DNA of 64,000 bases from the NCBI GenBank assembly GCA_033239525.1, contig BSYO01000010.1:14972042-15036041 (forward strand). The letters run 5' to 3'. The stretch comes from Nepenthes gracilis (lineage: Eukaryota; Streptophyta; Magnoliopsida; Caryophyllales; Nepenthaceae). The position numbers and the translations under genes are program-made. Under the pieces are notes generated by a model. It did not search any database, had not been told where the DNA came from, and worked only from the letters and a program-made list of their open reading frames with translations. Positions within the stretch are counted from its first letter, which is position 1, and each line of letters starts with the position of its first letter. Shown here piece after piece: positions 47,585 to 58,655 of this stretch.

Positions 47585-48160
47585 GCTTTCACCGATCATT
47601 GGGCCAACCCAACTATAATATACCCATCACTAGCCCCACGTATGGCCAGAATTTAGCCTCCCGATGTTCATGATGGGGTGCCCCTCGTCGCCTTCGTTCG
47701 GAGAATCCTTGAAGACTCTTATAAAGTAGAGAAAAGGACTCTGATCGACATCAAGCCTGTCAGACCCAGAGAAGAAAAATAACTGGATTTGTCGATCATT
47801 TTCGTCAAATTCAAGAAAAATTGACCAGACTCGCTGAATCGCCTTTGGTCGCATCCAAAGAAGAAAATTAACCGATCCGCTGACCGCTTTTGGTCAAATC
47901 CGAAGAAAAAATTGACCATTTGTCGACTGCCTTTAATGATTCAAAATTTTCCTATGAGCCTGCTTTTGACGCTGCGGGCCATTAACTGCGCCAATCGTGC
48001 CAAAAAGGATATGTATCTTCTCTTGATTGGACCGCTATCCAGACTATTAAGGCACCAGAAGATCTACTTTATAAGGGGCCCATTAGGGAGGTGATACGTG
48101 GCAGGAATGATGGCGTGCCTTCTTGAGGCGATTTAAGGTGTTTCACACCTTGCCGTTTAA
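47585..48160 (-). mobile_element. Inverted 3'-tail fragment of an element-1-type retrotransposon
   Basis: On the minus strand it follows element 1 from about 58470 to 59370. It has AAGAAGGCACGCCATCAT, eroded 46-bp repeat units, ACCCCATCATGAACAT, a GGGGCTAG polypurine tract, then the LTR start TGATGGGTATATTATAGTTG to about GGCCCAATGATC. The rest of the LTR is missing. Its polypurine tract is better preserved than that of element 1. Confidence 0.8.
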
Positions 48161-49225
48161 ATTTGTAACCACAATCTAAAAAAATGCATTAATTGTCGGC
48201 AAGTGTATTAAATAATCTCAAGTTTATAAAATTAAGTATTAGTTCGGCCTTTAGTATTGATAAATTTTGTATGATTAAGTTATATTTTGGGTATACTATA
48301 TTTATTTTATAATATCTATATTTAAAAAGAGCTTGATGATTGTTTTTTCTATTTTATATCCTAATACTAGATAGTTGCCAGGTGTTTACTTAAGTTTTAT
48401 ATCCTTAAACTTGATAGATGGTAGATAATGGTTTAAGTTAAATAGGTCCAAAATATGCCACAAGTTAGCCACTTAAGTCGGCTGTGTATGGTAAAATTTT
48501 TAAATGTGAACCACGAGCTTGAAATGAGCTATTTACTCAAGTGACTTGCATGTAACGACATTTCAAGACGCAAATTACGAGTCAACTGCAAAATGATCAC
48601 TCAAGTATGATGCAATTTATGCCCATTTTTTACCACTTGAATCTATTTTAATTAAAAGTTTCTCAAATATTTTTAAAGAAATCAAATTTTTTTTCAAATT
48701 GGAAGATAGCATAAGATCTGTACTGAAGTAAACTTTTGAGATCCTAGGTGTTCAACAATGAAACTAAAAGAATCACATGTCTCTTTAGAGATCATTCTTC
48801 TTTATTTGATAAGAGAGTTTCAAGGTTTTGTACCTTACAACTATTTTTTGATACAAATTACATAGCTTTAGTATGTGGTTTATATATTAAATTGAGGCAT
48901 GGTTTGATCGAAGGGTTTCGATTAATCAGAAATTTACTTAAAAAAATCACAATGTGTCTAAATAGCGATAAATCTACAAATCTAAGAACAATATTAAATA
49001 GTTACATGTCTGAGATTAGTTGTTCAGAAGGTCTAACGTACCTTTTCATCAATCTATAAGTTGACTCTTCTAATATACTAGATTTTAATTAAAAACTCAA
49101 AATTCAGAGGGTTTTCTCAATGAATAAGTTATTTAAGACTTTTCATTCATAAACAAATACTATCTTCTCTCTATTTACGCACTTTATGTTTCGTTTTATA
49201 CTTGTGAACACTGATGTTTATATTC
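48161..49225. other. Intergenic, no recognisable feature
   Basis: An open stretch of 103 codons at 48748-49059 has no recognisable motif and atypical composition. I do not call it a gene. TATTC at 49221-49225 is the left flank repeat of element 1. Confidence 0.4.
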
Positions 49226-50280
49226 TGACGGGTATGTTGTAGTTGGATTGGCCCAATAGTTAAAGAAGGCCCAAATCCTGAAAGGCCCAAACGCGCCCCC
49301 GATGGTCAACACCAGCGTTGATCGACTAAGGCATAGGCGGGCGGCCAACCCGCGCTCAGGACGGTCAACATGTGCGTTGACCAGAATCACTGTAGCAACA
49401 GGCAAAAAATAAAAAGGTTTTTCACGGGCATGACCTACTTGGGCCCACGCTGCAACAGGCAGTTAGCAACAGTTTTTTTTTTCAAATTTGCGCCATCCCT
49501 AAATCTAACCAACTCCAAAAAAAAATCATTAACAAGATCGGCGCCTTTCCCATAAGGAAGGCGTTGGATCTTCTCAATTTCTTCCAATTGAAACCTTCCA
49601 ACGGTAATGTACTCGAAAGGAATGCAGAAAATTTAGAAAGCCGCTACGCGCCAGAAAAGGAAACAATCCCAACTAATTAGGCAACTCGTACCTTCCTCAC
49701 AAGAAAGGCCGCCTAAACATGGCACAGGAGATCACACCTTCCAATCAAGGAAGATCATCCTACCGCCATTAAAATGATCCATAGAGTCCTCACTAGAGTC
49801 CTCACTCAGGACACGCCTTCAATTACGCCCGCTATCCGCTACGCTACCACACACAGACATATTTAATTTCGCTCACACAAAAATAATACGCTTAGATTAC
49901 GTATTCGAGGACGTTGCACTTTCTCTCTCGTGAACGCACCGAGAGAAAACACAAATCAAAAGCATACAAAAGCGCTTCCCCGATAGACGCCATCAGCTTC
50001 TCTTCACCAACCTAGATTCAAGAGACATGCTTCTTCTTCATCTAGAAACCAACGCACTCTTACACTCTCCTCTCAATTCTCATTTTCGGGCTACATTCTC
50101 ATATTTCAAAGTCACTTTTTTACCGACTTCGAGCTGGAGTATTTTCATGTAATAACTTTCCGCCTACACACCGACCTTCTTCGTTTGTTTTTAGTGGTGC
50201 AGGATCCAAACTCCTAAACGGAGTCGGAATCGCATGCTGATCAAATGAATCTGCATGATGTTCGATCCAAGGATGCATGA
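49226..50280 (+). mobile_element. 5' LTR of element 1
   Basis: It starts TGACGGGTATGTTGTAG and ends CCAAGGATGCATGA, where the usual end would be CATCA as in the 3' LTR. It is homologous to 59321-60341 throughout. A 15-bp duplication (TAGAGTCCTCAC repeated, 49785-49810) is absent from the 3' LTR. A hairpin-forming GCGCCTTTCC / GGAAGGCG lies at 49541-49563. Confidence 0.87.
49363..49382. promoter_or_regulatory. Palindromic W-box pair in the 5' LTR
   Basis: GGTCAAC, a 6-bp gap, then GTTGACC. Each arm holds the W-box core TTGACC bound by WRKY factors. The same pair with the same gap is in the 3' LTR (59438-59457). A second, weaker pair lies at 49304-49323. It is upstream in the LTR, where U3 control sites are expected. 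Confidence 0.5.
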
Positions 50281-50300
50281 TCGCTGATCTCAAGGGAAAC
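50281..50300 (+). other. Degenerate primer binding site of element 1
   Basis: This is the position immediately inside the 5' LTR. TCGCTGATCTCAAGGGAAAC retains little of TTGGCGCC. The GGGAAAC end matches the usual continuation. Confidence 0.4.
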
Positions 50301-50363
50301 GCTATGAAAAAGCCAACCACACTCCCCCATAACACTCTCTTTTCATCACAAAACTCATCCGCA

Positions 50364-51985
50364 ATGGTGAATACGAGAGCCCAAGCTAGCGATCCCGCTA
50401 GAGATGCCACTTCTTCTGCATCAGACCACGCAACTGAACCTAGTTAATCGGATCATAGCGGAAGCGCCGGCCCCTTTCTTTAAAGACTGATAGAGTGTAG
50501 ATGGCACTCAACAATCGTTTGCTCCAAATATTTTCTCTCGACAAGAGCAGCCATGAGGGGGCTCCGCCGCACTGTCTCCCACGCTGGGCACCGTAAAAGG
50601 TGGCCCAGTGAAAAGAAGTTGCACTTAAGGCCCGAGAGGCCACAAATGATCGATCCTGCCCACGTGTTCCGGCCGTAACAGGTCGGGTGAGCGCCTGGGA
50701 GCACAACGCCAGAGAAAGTCCGGAAAGAGGAAATCCGCTATACTTTGGGTAGAGAATGGAAATTACCCGTGAGTGAGCTTTTAGACTACTTAGATTCACG
50801 AGGTAGTAAATACTAGCTACCGGAACCTCCGGGACAAAACACGCTGAGAGCTTACCAACTCTGTGGAGATTCTCCACGCTGCCACAAGCATCCACGTGGA
50901 TAAAATTTGGAACCGTGTGCTCAAAGACGATGAGCATGCTTTTGATCTAGACAGATCTCCCTTCACAACGGAAATCCTAAATCGTCCACTACCCGTCAAA
51001 TTCAAGATACCCTCTCGACTCATACGATGGGAGCAAAGGATCCGCCTTAACCATCTCGACCACTTTTACACCTATCCAGCTCAAGTGTTGGAAGACTCAA
51101 GAATGTGCCACTACTCCCATTCACGCTGAAGGAGATGCCCAGATCTGGTTTCATCACCTCCATTCAAAGCCCATCAAGCCTTCCAGAGCTCACCGATCTC
51201 TTCCCCTGCCTGGATGCTCCGAGCCAACGGGAAGAGAAGTGAGTCGTGACACTTCTCCCACACCGCGTAAGTCGAGAGAACCTCATGAGACTTCTAGACC
51301 GCCATGGCAGAGGCTGGGACGGCATTCTCCTCCGAATCACTAAGAGATGAAGGGCGCTTCATCTACGCATCGACCTACGAGACTTTCTTCAAGCACCGGC
51401 CTACAAGAATCCCCAAACCTTCCTGGGAGGCAAGTTTAATCACCCGAGCTGGACGCAGCACAGAGAAAGCTAACGATGCAAATGCCCAAAACGGGCAACC
51501 TAGCCTCGCCATTCCCGGAGAGGGAAAGAGAAATGCAAAGCATGGGCGATCACTCCCACCTGGGAAGACATGACCGCCCTCCGCAACACATAGATTACGG
51601 CCCACCAACTTTTACGCCCGACGACACACGCTCAAATGTCCTTATGCATATCCTCTTGAGAAATTTCGGAGAAGCCAAAACAATCAAGAAGGACAATCAA
51701 AATCACCAAAATATTACGATTTTCACCGTTTCTAGTGACATTCTATCAAGACTGCAAGACATTACAGAGTGAGATCGAGAAAATGGTTTGCATGGGCCAC
51801 TTCACCAAGTTTCTCAAGAACCCTAGGATGAGTTCTGGAGCAGCCAACGGAGAAGGATAGGGAGCTGCCTCCTCCCCGAAATCGGGACGCGGCAGGTGGT
51901 AAATATGTCACCACCAACCACAAAAACTCACCATGACAAGGAGCAAATGACCGGGAAGAAGTAGTGAATGGCGACAAATACAATT
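50364..51985 (+). pseudogene. gag of element 1
   Basis: It begins MVNTRAQASDPARDA (50364) and meets a stop after 29 codons, then continues in shifting frames. Recognisable parts are FTTEILNRPLPVKFKIPSRL (about 50961-51020), the LDHFYTYPAQV segment, and the C-terminal segment before protease (MVCMGHFTKFLKNPRMSSGA, about 51784). The Tat layout is clear but the protein cannot be made. Confidence 0.75.
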
Positions 51986-51989
51986 AGCT

Positions 51990-52465
51990 TCAATGATGAT
52001 GATTTGACTCATAATGTCTCCCCATGCTGACCCCTTTATCAGATCCGCACTGGCTTCGTGACGGGCAGTTGTCACTACCAAATAAACGAAAAGTTTATCG
52101 ATAATTGGTAGTTCAAAAGACTGCTTTTACTTGGATACTTTTTTAAAATTACGCTTAAAAAAGAACCAATTACAACTTGCCGAGGGCCCACTGTATGGCT
52201 TTGACAATGAGCCAGTGCCCGTCCAAGAGACAATCCAACTGGACATCACCTTGGGCACATATCCAAAAATAGCGAGTCGTACGCTCACCTTCTTAGTGGT
52301 TGACTTGCCATCTGTTTACAATGCTATACTAGGTAGGCCGTACTTAACAGAGTTTGGGGCAGTCACCTCGTTTCCGCACCTCAAGTTGAAGTTTCTAACG
52401 CCTTATGGTGTAGGAGAGGTGTTAGGCGACAAAGTTACTGGGCGGACATGTTACATATCATAAAT
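51990..52465 (+). pseudogene. Protease region of element 1
   Basis: An open stretch from 52131 reads GPLYGFDNEPVPVQETIQLD, FLVVDLPSVYNAILGRPYLT and YGVGEVLGDKVTGRTCYIS, the same block as in element 2. The upstream part that should carry the active-site Asp-Gly (about 52030-52110) is broken by stops. Confidence 0.75.
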
Positions 52466-52499
52466 TGCCCCTAGCAGTAGCACTAGAACCGTTGAAAAA

Positions 52500-53430
52500 C
52501 TCGATCATCGAGAGGAAATCACCTTATAGCAAGCACAGTCCGACGAAGCCATAAATCTGGTCCAACTAAACCCGGAGGAACCGAAAAGGTGTGTACACAT
52601 CGGCGGCTCACTCACCGGAACACTGCGCGATGAATTGATCGCGTTCCTACGACGGAATGCTGATATTTTCGCATGGACTCCAGCAGACATGCCTGGGGTT
52701 TCTGCTGAAGTGATGGTCACAAGTTGGAGATTGATCATGGCAGGAAACCTGTCAGGTAGAAGCGAAGGAACCACTCCGTAGAAAAATTGATCGCCATCCT
52801 AGAGGAGGTGAAAAAACTGCTAGACGCATGATTTATTAGGAAAGTCTACTGCTCGGATTGGTACTCTAACGTCGTCCTAGTGAAGAAAAGTAACGGGAAA
52901 TGGTGGATGTGCGTCGATTTCACTAACGTTAACAGAGCCTGCCCAAAGGACAGCTTTTCCTTACCCAGGATTGACCTGCTGATTGACTCGACGGCCGGAA
53001 ATGAGCTACTAAGCTTCATGGATGCCTATTCGGGTTACAACTAGATTTGAATGAATCCGAAAGATGAGGAGCATACCTCGTTCATGACGGATCAGGGCAG
53101 CTACTGCTACAAAGTTATGCCCTTCGGTTTAAAAAACGACAGAGCAACATATCAACGACTAGTCAACAAGATACTTGAAAGACAGATCAGTCGCAACATG
53201 GAGGTCTACGTCAACGACATGCTCGTCAAGAGTAGAGTCACTGGCGACCACATCCGCGACCTGGCAGAGTCGTTTGAGGTACTCCGCGAGCATCACATGA
53301 AGCTGAACCCGACTAAGTGTCTCTTCGGGATAGACTCGGGTAAATTCTTTAGTTTTATCGTCTCCCAACGGGGGGTTGAGGTAACCCAGAGAAGATTAAG
53401 GCCCTCGCAGACATGGCTCTCCCGCGGAGC
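52500..53430 (+). pseudogene. Reverse transcriptase of element 1
   Basis: The linker LRRNADIFAWTPADMPG (about 52645) precedes the RT. The RT reads WYSNVVLVKKSNGKWWMCVD, SLPRIDLLIDSTAGNELLSF, MDAYSGYN, then 53051-53434 with YCYKVMPFGLKN and MEVYVNDMLVKS. The catalytic YVDD box is YVND, losing the first Asp. Stops interrupt the frame at 53042-53050 and earlier. Confidence 0.85.
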
Positions 53431-53439
53431 GTAATGGTG

Positions 53440-54450
53440 GTCCAAAGAATCGACTTGATTCGCTAGCATTGTTTATCCTGTTCATGGTCTTCGCAACAAG
53501 CACCAGCCCTTATTTAAGGCCCTAAGAAGGACAAAATCCAACGGGTTTCAATGGACAGCAGACTTCCAAACAACATTCGATGAATTAAAGCAGTATCTGG
53601 CTAGCCCACCATTGCTAGTGTAGCTCTAGGGCGAAAAAGAGCTGTATCTTTACCTGGCGGTGTCGGGGTATCCCTCAGTTCTGTCCTCGTACGCCATGAC
53701 TTCGACACTCAGTGGCTGGTTTACTACGTGAATAAAACATTGACCAGCCCAGAGACCAGCCACTCACGCGCAAAAAGCTGGCCGTAATACTTATATTCTC
53801 TGCGTGAAAGTTAAGGCCATACTTTCAGGCGCACCGCGTAGTGGTCATTACTGACCAGCCTCTGAAAAATATACTCTAGAAACCCGATGTTTTTGGACGG
53901 CTCGTAAAGTAGGCTATCGAGTTGGGCGAGTTCGACATCGAATTTCCGCTCAGACCTGCTGTAACAGCGCAAGCTCTGGCCGACTTCATTGTTGAGACCA
54001 CGACCGCAGTTCTCGAGGAACCGCCGGCAGAAAGAGCAGTATAGCTTCACGGAGTTTCAGAATGGGTACTCCACGTAGACGGATCATGTACGGACACCGG
54101 CAGTGGCGCTGAATTAGTCCTCACGACCCCAGATGGGTTTTTGGTGAAGTATTCCCTTAGAGTCGGTTTTCTGAATACCAATAATGTCGCTGAATATGAA
54201 GCTCTATTAGTCGGATTATGATTAGCAAAGGAGTGCTCTGTCAAGAGGCTGGTGGTCTACAACGACTCTAAACTGATCGTTAACCAAGTTAACGGAGACT
54301 TCGAAGTAAGCAACCCGCACCTGGCCAAGTACTTTGCAAAGGCGAGGAAGGCCACCCATTTCAACAAACTAACCCTGGTTCATGTTCCCATAATCAAAAC
54401 CGAAGGCGAACCACGGACTAGAGCCGGCAGCCAAAAATCCAAATCCAACT
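53440..54450 (+). pseudogene. RNase H and second (Tat-type) RNase H of element 1
   Basis: 53500-54040 is an eroded first RNase H. From about 54060 the second domain reads WVLHVDGSCT, NTNNVAEYEALLVGL, LVVYNDSKLIVNQVNGDFEV and HLAKYFAKARK. The Asp of HVDGS, Glu of AEYEAL and Asp of YNDS are present. One stop (near 54220) breaks the frame. Confidence 0.8.
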
Positions 54451-54479
54451 GATTTCGAGGGATATAAGGGAGATTAACG

Positions 54480-55722
54480 CTCTCAACATGTGTGCAGGAG
54501 GCGATGCAGATTTTCGGCGAAAAAGCTGATGATGCCCTACCTTAACTATCGTGTCGACTCGCTCATTGCCAAAACACAGAAGGCTAAGCTAATCAAAAAG
54601 ACAGCCCACTCGGGTATACTCTTTGTGGTTGATGGGCGCCATATCGCCGTGGTTACCAACCTCACACCTCCGATGCCTAACTCCGAAGAGGCCGACTACC
54701 CTCGGGGAAAAGCCAAAGGCGCACTTTCGGATTTGCGAGCACATGTCGGAGGGAAAAAATTTAGCCTTCAAGATCACGCAGTGGATACTACTAGCCAATG
54801 AAAAAGGGCGTGGAATGCACTTAGGAAGAAGTGTGAAAGTTGCCAACTTCACACTAACCTTCACCACCAGCCGTCCGCTGACCTAAAGACACTTCAGGCC
54901 CCTTGGCCCTTCGCATAATGGGGGCTTGATAATTTTGGCCCATTTTCCATTACCACGGGGCAAAGGAAGTTCTTCATCATGGGCATTGACTATTTCACCA
55001 AGTGGGTCGAGCCCATCCCTCTGGCGAAAATCACAGAACACAACGCTCTTGAATTCCGTCGCCAGAATATTATCTGCAGATTTGGCATCCCAGAGGTCGT
55101 CGTGACCGACAATGGGACCCAATTCTTGGGGAAATGCTTCACCAAGCTAATCACAAACCTAAGCGAATGGATAGGTAGAGGTCACGAATTGAACGCTACT
55201 TCACGGGTTACAGACCAAGTTGGAAGATGCAGGGGGCTCCTGGGTAGACGAGGTCCTCTCAGTTCTCTGGTCTAACCGGACAACCCCAAAAGAACCAATA
55301 CGTGAGACATCCTTCAGTCTCTGCTACGAGACTGAAGTGGTAATCTCGATCGAAATCGAGCTTCCAAGGCTTAGAGTGGAATTGTTTGACCCACGGGGTA
55401 ACTCCTAGAAAATCAGGGAACACCTAGACTTGTTAAAGGAAGCCCGCGACTCCGCCAGAATACGGACAGGGGCCTACTAACATCGAATCGCCCAATACTA
55501 TAACAAAAAGATAAATGCGCGATAATTCGATGTTGGGGACTTGGTCCTACGAGGCGTCGAGACCACAGGCAAGCTGGCTGACCGCAACAAGCTCTCCCCT
55601 AATTGGGGAGGGCCTTTCCTAGTTTACGCCGTCCTAGAAAACGGAGCGTACAAGCTCCAGAACCAGGACGAAAAGTTGGTCCCACGAATGTAGAACGCGA
55701 TCCACCTCAAATGCTACTTGTA
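54480..55722 (+). pseudogene. Integrase of element 1
   Basis: The core starts MGIDYFTKWVEPIPLAK (54979) with the first catalytic Asp. VVVTDNGTQFLGK follows with the second. Between about 55165 and 55170 some 15 codons normally present between the two halves are missing and the frame shifts. NG-VEVTN with the catalytic Glu then lies in another frame. WVDEVLSVLWSNRTTPKEP follows. The C-terminal part reads FDVGDLVLRGVETTGKLADR and PNWGGPFLVYAVLENGAYKL to about 55722. Confidence 0.82.
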
Positions 55723-55918
55723 ATAAGGGACCCAGGTATGTACTTGCATTACTGAGTGTACGCATTTGCCTACTTGTTTCAATTAGTCAAAATAAGCATT
55801 TCCTTAGTATATTGCCTTCTTTTTTTGTGTGCATGTATATATATGTGTTTGCCATGCAGGTATACTAGACCTAGACTACCCCTAAGTCGGGAGGGTCTTC
55901 ACCTCTTATTAGTAAACG

Positions 55919-56153
55919 TTGATCATCCAGATAGCCCATAAGTGGTCAAATATAAACCTTGGTCATCCGAGCAGCCAATTAGCAATCGTACTTAAACCCT
56001 GGTCATCCAGTTAGCTCATGAGCGGCCTAATATGAACTTCGGTCATCCGAGCGGCTCATTAGCGGTCGTATTAAACCCTGGTCATCCAGGCAGCCCATAG
56101 GTGGTCGAATCTAAGCCTTAGTCATCCAAGTGGCCCGTTAGCGGTCAAAATTT
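55919..56153. repeat. Six 40-bp tandem units, element 1
   Basis: TCATCC recurs at 55923, 55963, 56003, 56043, 56082 and 56122, so the period is 39-40 bp. Units read roughly GGTCATCCGAGCGGCYCATT then AGCGGTCGTAYTAAACCC. Alternate units are more alike, suggesting an 80-bp higher order. It lies just after integrase. Confidence 0.88.
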
Positions 56154-56164
56154 TAGGGGGCTAG
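56149..56164 (+). other. Internal polypurine-tract-like sequence
   Basis: AAATTTTAGGGGGCTAG resembles the polypurine tract GGGGCTAG that precedes the LTR in the fragment at 47585-48160. Here it lies mid-element, after the 40-bp array. It could serve as a second plus-strand primer, or mark an old junction. Confidence 0.4.
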
Positions 56165-56599
56165 TGCACCGCACACAACGACCTCCTTCATAAGGAGATA
56201 ACGTGATAAGTCAACGATGGTCGAATGGAGAAAAATTCTTCACCAAGGTTGGCCGCTCAAGTTAACACTTGCGCAACACCATCAGGCTTTACTCACAAGC
56301 CGCCACAACTAGGCCAGCCAATACATACACAGCCGCCTGCAAGAAAACCTAAGGATTTCACTCTTTTCGCAGTAATACAATGGCCGTCAACCAACTGAGT
56401 TGGCCGTTCAGTACAACAAACATGCAAGCATACAGCAGTAAAAAAATAGACATAAAGTGGGAGAATTCTCATTTTATTGCTTTCAAATATATTATATTAT
56501 ACATGATACAAAGGGAAGACCAAAAATCGACAAAAAGCTAGGGAGGCGGCGCCTGACCGTTTCGCGGATCCCTCACGAGACTTTCGCTGGTCTAGGCTG

Positions 56600-58337
56600 A
56601 CCTATTTGACATATTAAGCAGGTCCACAGGGAAATTATGGTCAATAAGCGGCGCGATACGCCAGCACATATTTACCCCTTCCCACATCTGCGACCACATC
56701 AGTTACTCGATCTCGTGGGGCGCACCCGGAGGCTCAGGCGATTCTCTAGCTCTGTCAACTGCCCGCCAAGCTGGCTAAGGCGCCCAATAATCAGCTCGTT
56801 CTCCTCTCACAGCCGAGTATTCTCCTCTTCAGGCTGGCATTCTCGGCTTTCGTGTCAGTCACAACGGTCTGTAAGGCCGTAGCATCCAACCGGTGTGTCG
56901 CCCCCGAAGCCGCCAACTTTGCGTCCAACTAGATGATCTCTGCCTCCCTGTTAGAGATCACCCGATCCCACTGGTTAATCGCCTTCGCCACAGAATCTAG
57001 CACTTTCTCCTTCTGCACCAAATGATAAAGCAAGTCAGAGACTTTAAAGGAGAAGTTGCACAGAAAGCGTCACAGAAAATTATACCTCCCAAACTCTCCG
57101 TGCGAGCCTATCAAGCCTGGCCTCCAAGTCTGGCTCCAGCGGCCGCGGGCTAGAAGCAATGCCTCACTAGTGGAGCTGGCGGCGGCCTCCTCCAAGATGT
57201 CCTCCAGGAGCCCCTCATCAATGAAGTCCACGGCGGCAGCAGGCTTTCCAGCGACGGCCTCCACTATAACCGCAAGAGGATCAAGGTTGATCACCGACTG
57301 CTCAGCCAGCAGTTGCATGGCTGGTGAACCGACTGATAGCTCCTGCGCTGTCGCCAGCCGCTCACAGGCTGGCTCTAGTAAAATCTCCGTTTGCGCAGCT
57401 CGAAGAACCACCTATGGCGCTTGCTGCACCAGTATGATGCCACCGGCCTCAGTTTTCGGCAGGTCCTCAAACGTCTTCTCTATCCTGATGGCGCTGTCGG
57501 GACCGCTGTAAATCCCGACAGTAATGTAGTCGGGCCCCGAAGACAATGAGGAGGGCGTCTCCACAACGATCCTTTTGGGCCTTGGGCCAATGAAGTCATC
57601 GTCTGTCGGACGGGATGGATAAGCAGGCCCCTGGAGTCCTCCGGTCGTCTCATAATCACCGGCGGCGGTGCCTTGAACTTCTGGACGAGAGAAAATGGTC
57701 CCTAGTTCACCTTCTTGGTCTCTACCCTAGAGACTAAGAAATCTCTCATGAAGTCAGAGAGATGGGCTTTAACCAGTTTGGTCAACCACTTCAAGGACCT
57801 CGTCTCCGCCACAGACAGCGTCCCCGTGTAAACTTCCAACACCTAGCCCCAATCACTTGCCAGGGGCTAGGTCTCAGTCATACTCACAAAGAAGAACCGA
57901 TTCTTTCAGTTCTTCAGTAAGTTGTAGATGGCCGTGTTAACCTTCAGGCCACTACGTGGAACCTGTGAGATCCACTCTCCTCTCTGGTTTATCTTGAACA
58001 ACCCCTTCGCTATAGACATCGTTAACCGCCTAGAATGCTTACGGAGAAAGATACAAATGGTGCAAATATACCGTACATCATTGGCACGAAGTTGGGCGAC
58101 GGGAACATGCAAAGTCTTGAGGATCGACTGTAAGTTGTCCGAAAGAGGAAGACGGAGACCACTCCTCAGGTGGGCCGCATACACCTTTACGTGTCCCGCC
58201 GGTGGAGAGAAGGCCCTGTCGTCCTTATCCGGAACCCTCCACGCGATGTCTTTGGGAATGTTAAACTCGATACACAACTCTTTGATGTCGTTCTCTCGAA
58301 GAACAAAAGGAATATCAACAATGGAGGTCGAAGTCAT
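56600..58337 (-). pseudogene. Antisense ORF of element 1 (putative gypsy-type transposon domain)
   Basis: It lies opposite to gag-pol, between integrase and the 3' LTR. The start is likely MTSTSIVDIPF (58337), although an in-frame ATG lies at 58415. The N-terminal domain includes WRVPDKDD, SPPAGHVKVYAAHLRSGLRL and LHVPVAQLRANDVRYI, matching the 'putative gypsy type transposon' family (Pfam Transposase_28). WKNRFFFVSM follows a stop near 57906. Next come an acidic linker and EARLDRLARRVWE. A 73-nt GT-AG intron (57085-57013) is in phase with KEKVLDSVAKAINQWDRVI, which starts a coiled coil (DAKLAASGATHRLD). It parallels the element 2 copy in order and intron place. Stops and shifts are present. 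The function is unknown. Confidence 0.72.
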
Positions 58338-58655
58338 ATTTACAGAGGGATTAGGGTTTCTTTCTTTTCTCACAAGAATGAAAGCAGGAAGACAAAGAAG
58401 CAGGGCAAAAGGCATAGAAAAACTCTAAGTAGAAGGAGGAAACCTTAACGGGCAAGTATGAACGCCTGAAACCTCCTCGAGAAGGCACGCCATCATCCCT
58501 GCCACTTGTCGCATCCTTAATGGGCTTCTTTTGAACAAATCTTTTGATGCATTAATGGCTGGGATAGTGGTTCAACCATGTGAAGACACGTGTCTACTTT
58601 TAACCTGACAAGCCAGTTAATGGCCACGCATCACTCAGGGCTCATACAAAGTTTT

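Noticed and set aside
48748..49059. 103-codon open frame on the plus strand
   Set aside because: No recognisable domain, no splice or promoter context, and a composition like surrounding AT-rich DNA.
50120..50937. Minus-strand frames of 96 and 165 codons at the start of element 1
   Set aside because: They are shadows of the gag leader and gag. The sense strand gives recognisable Tat gag.
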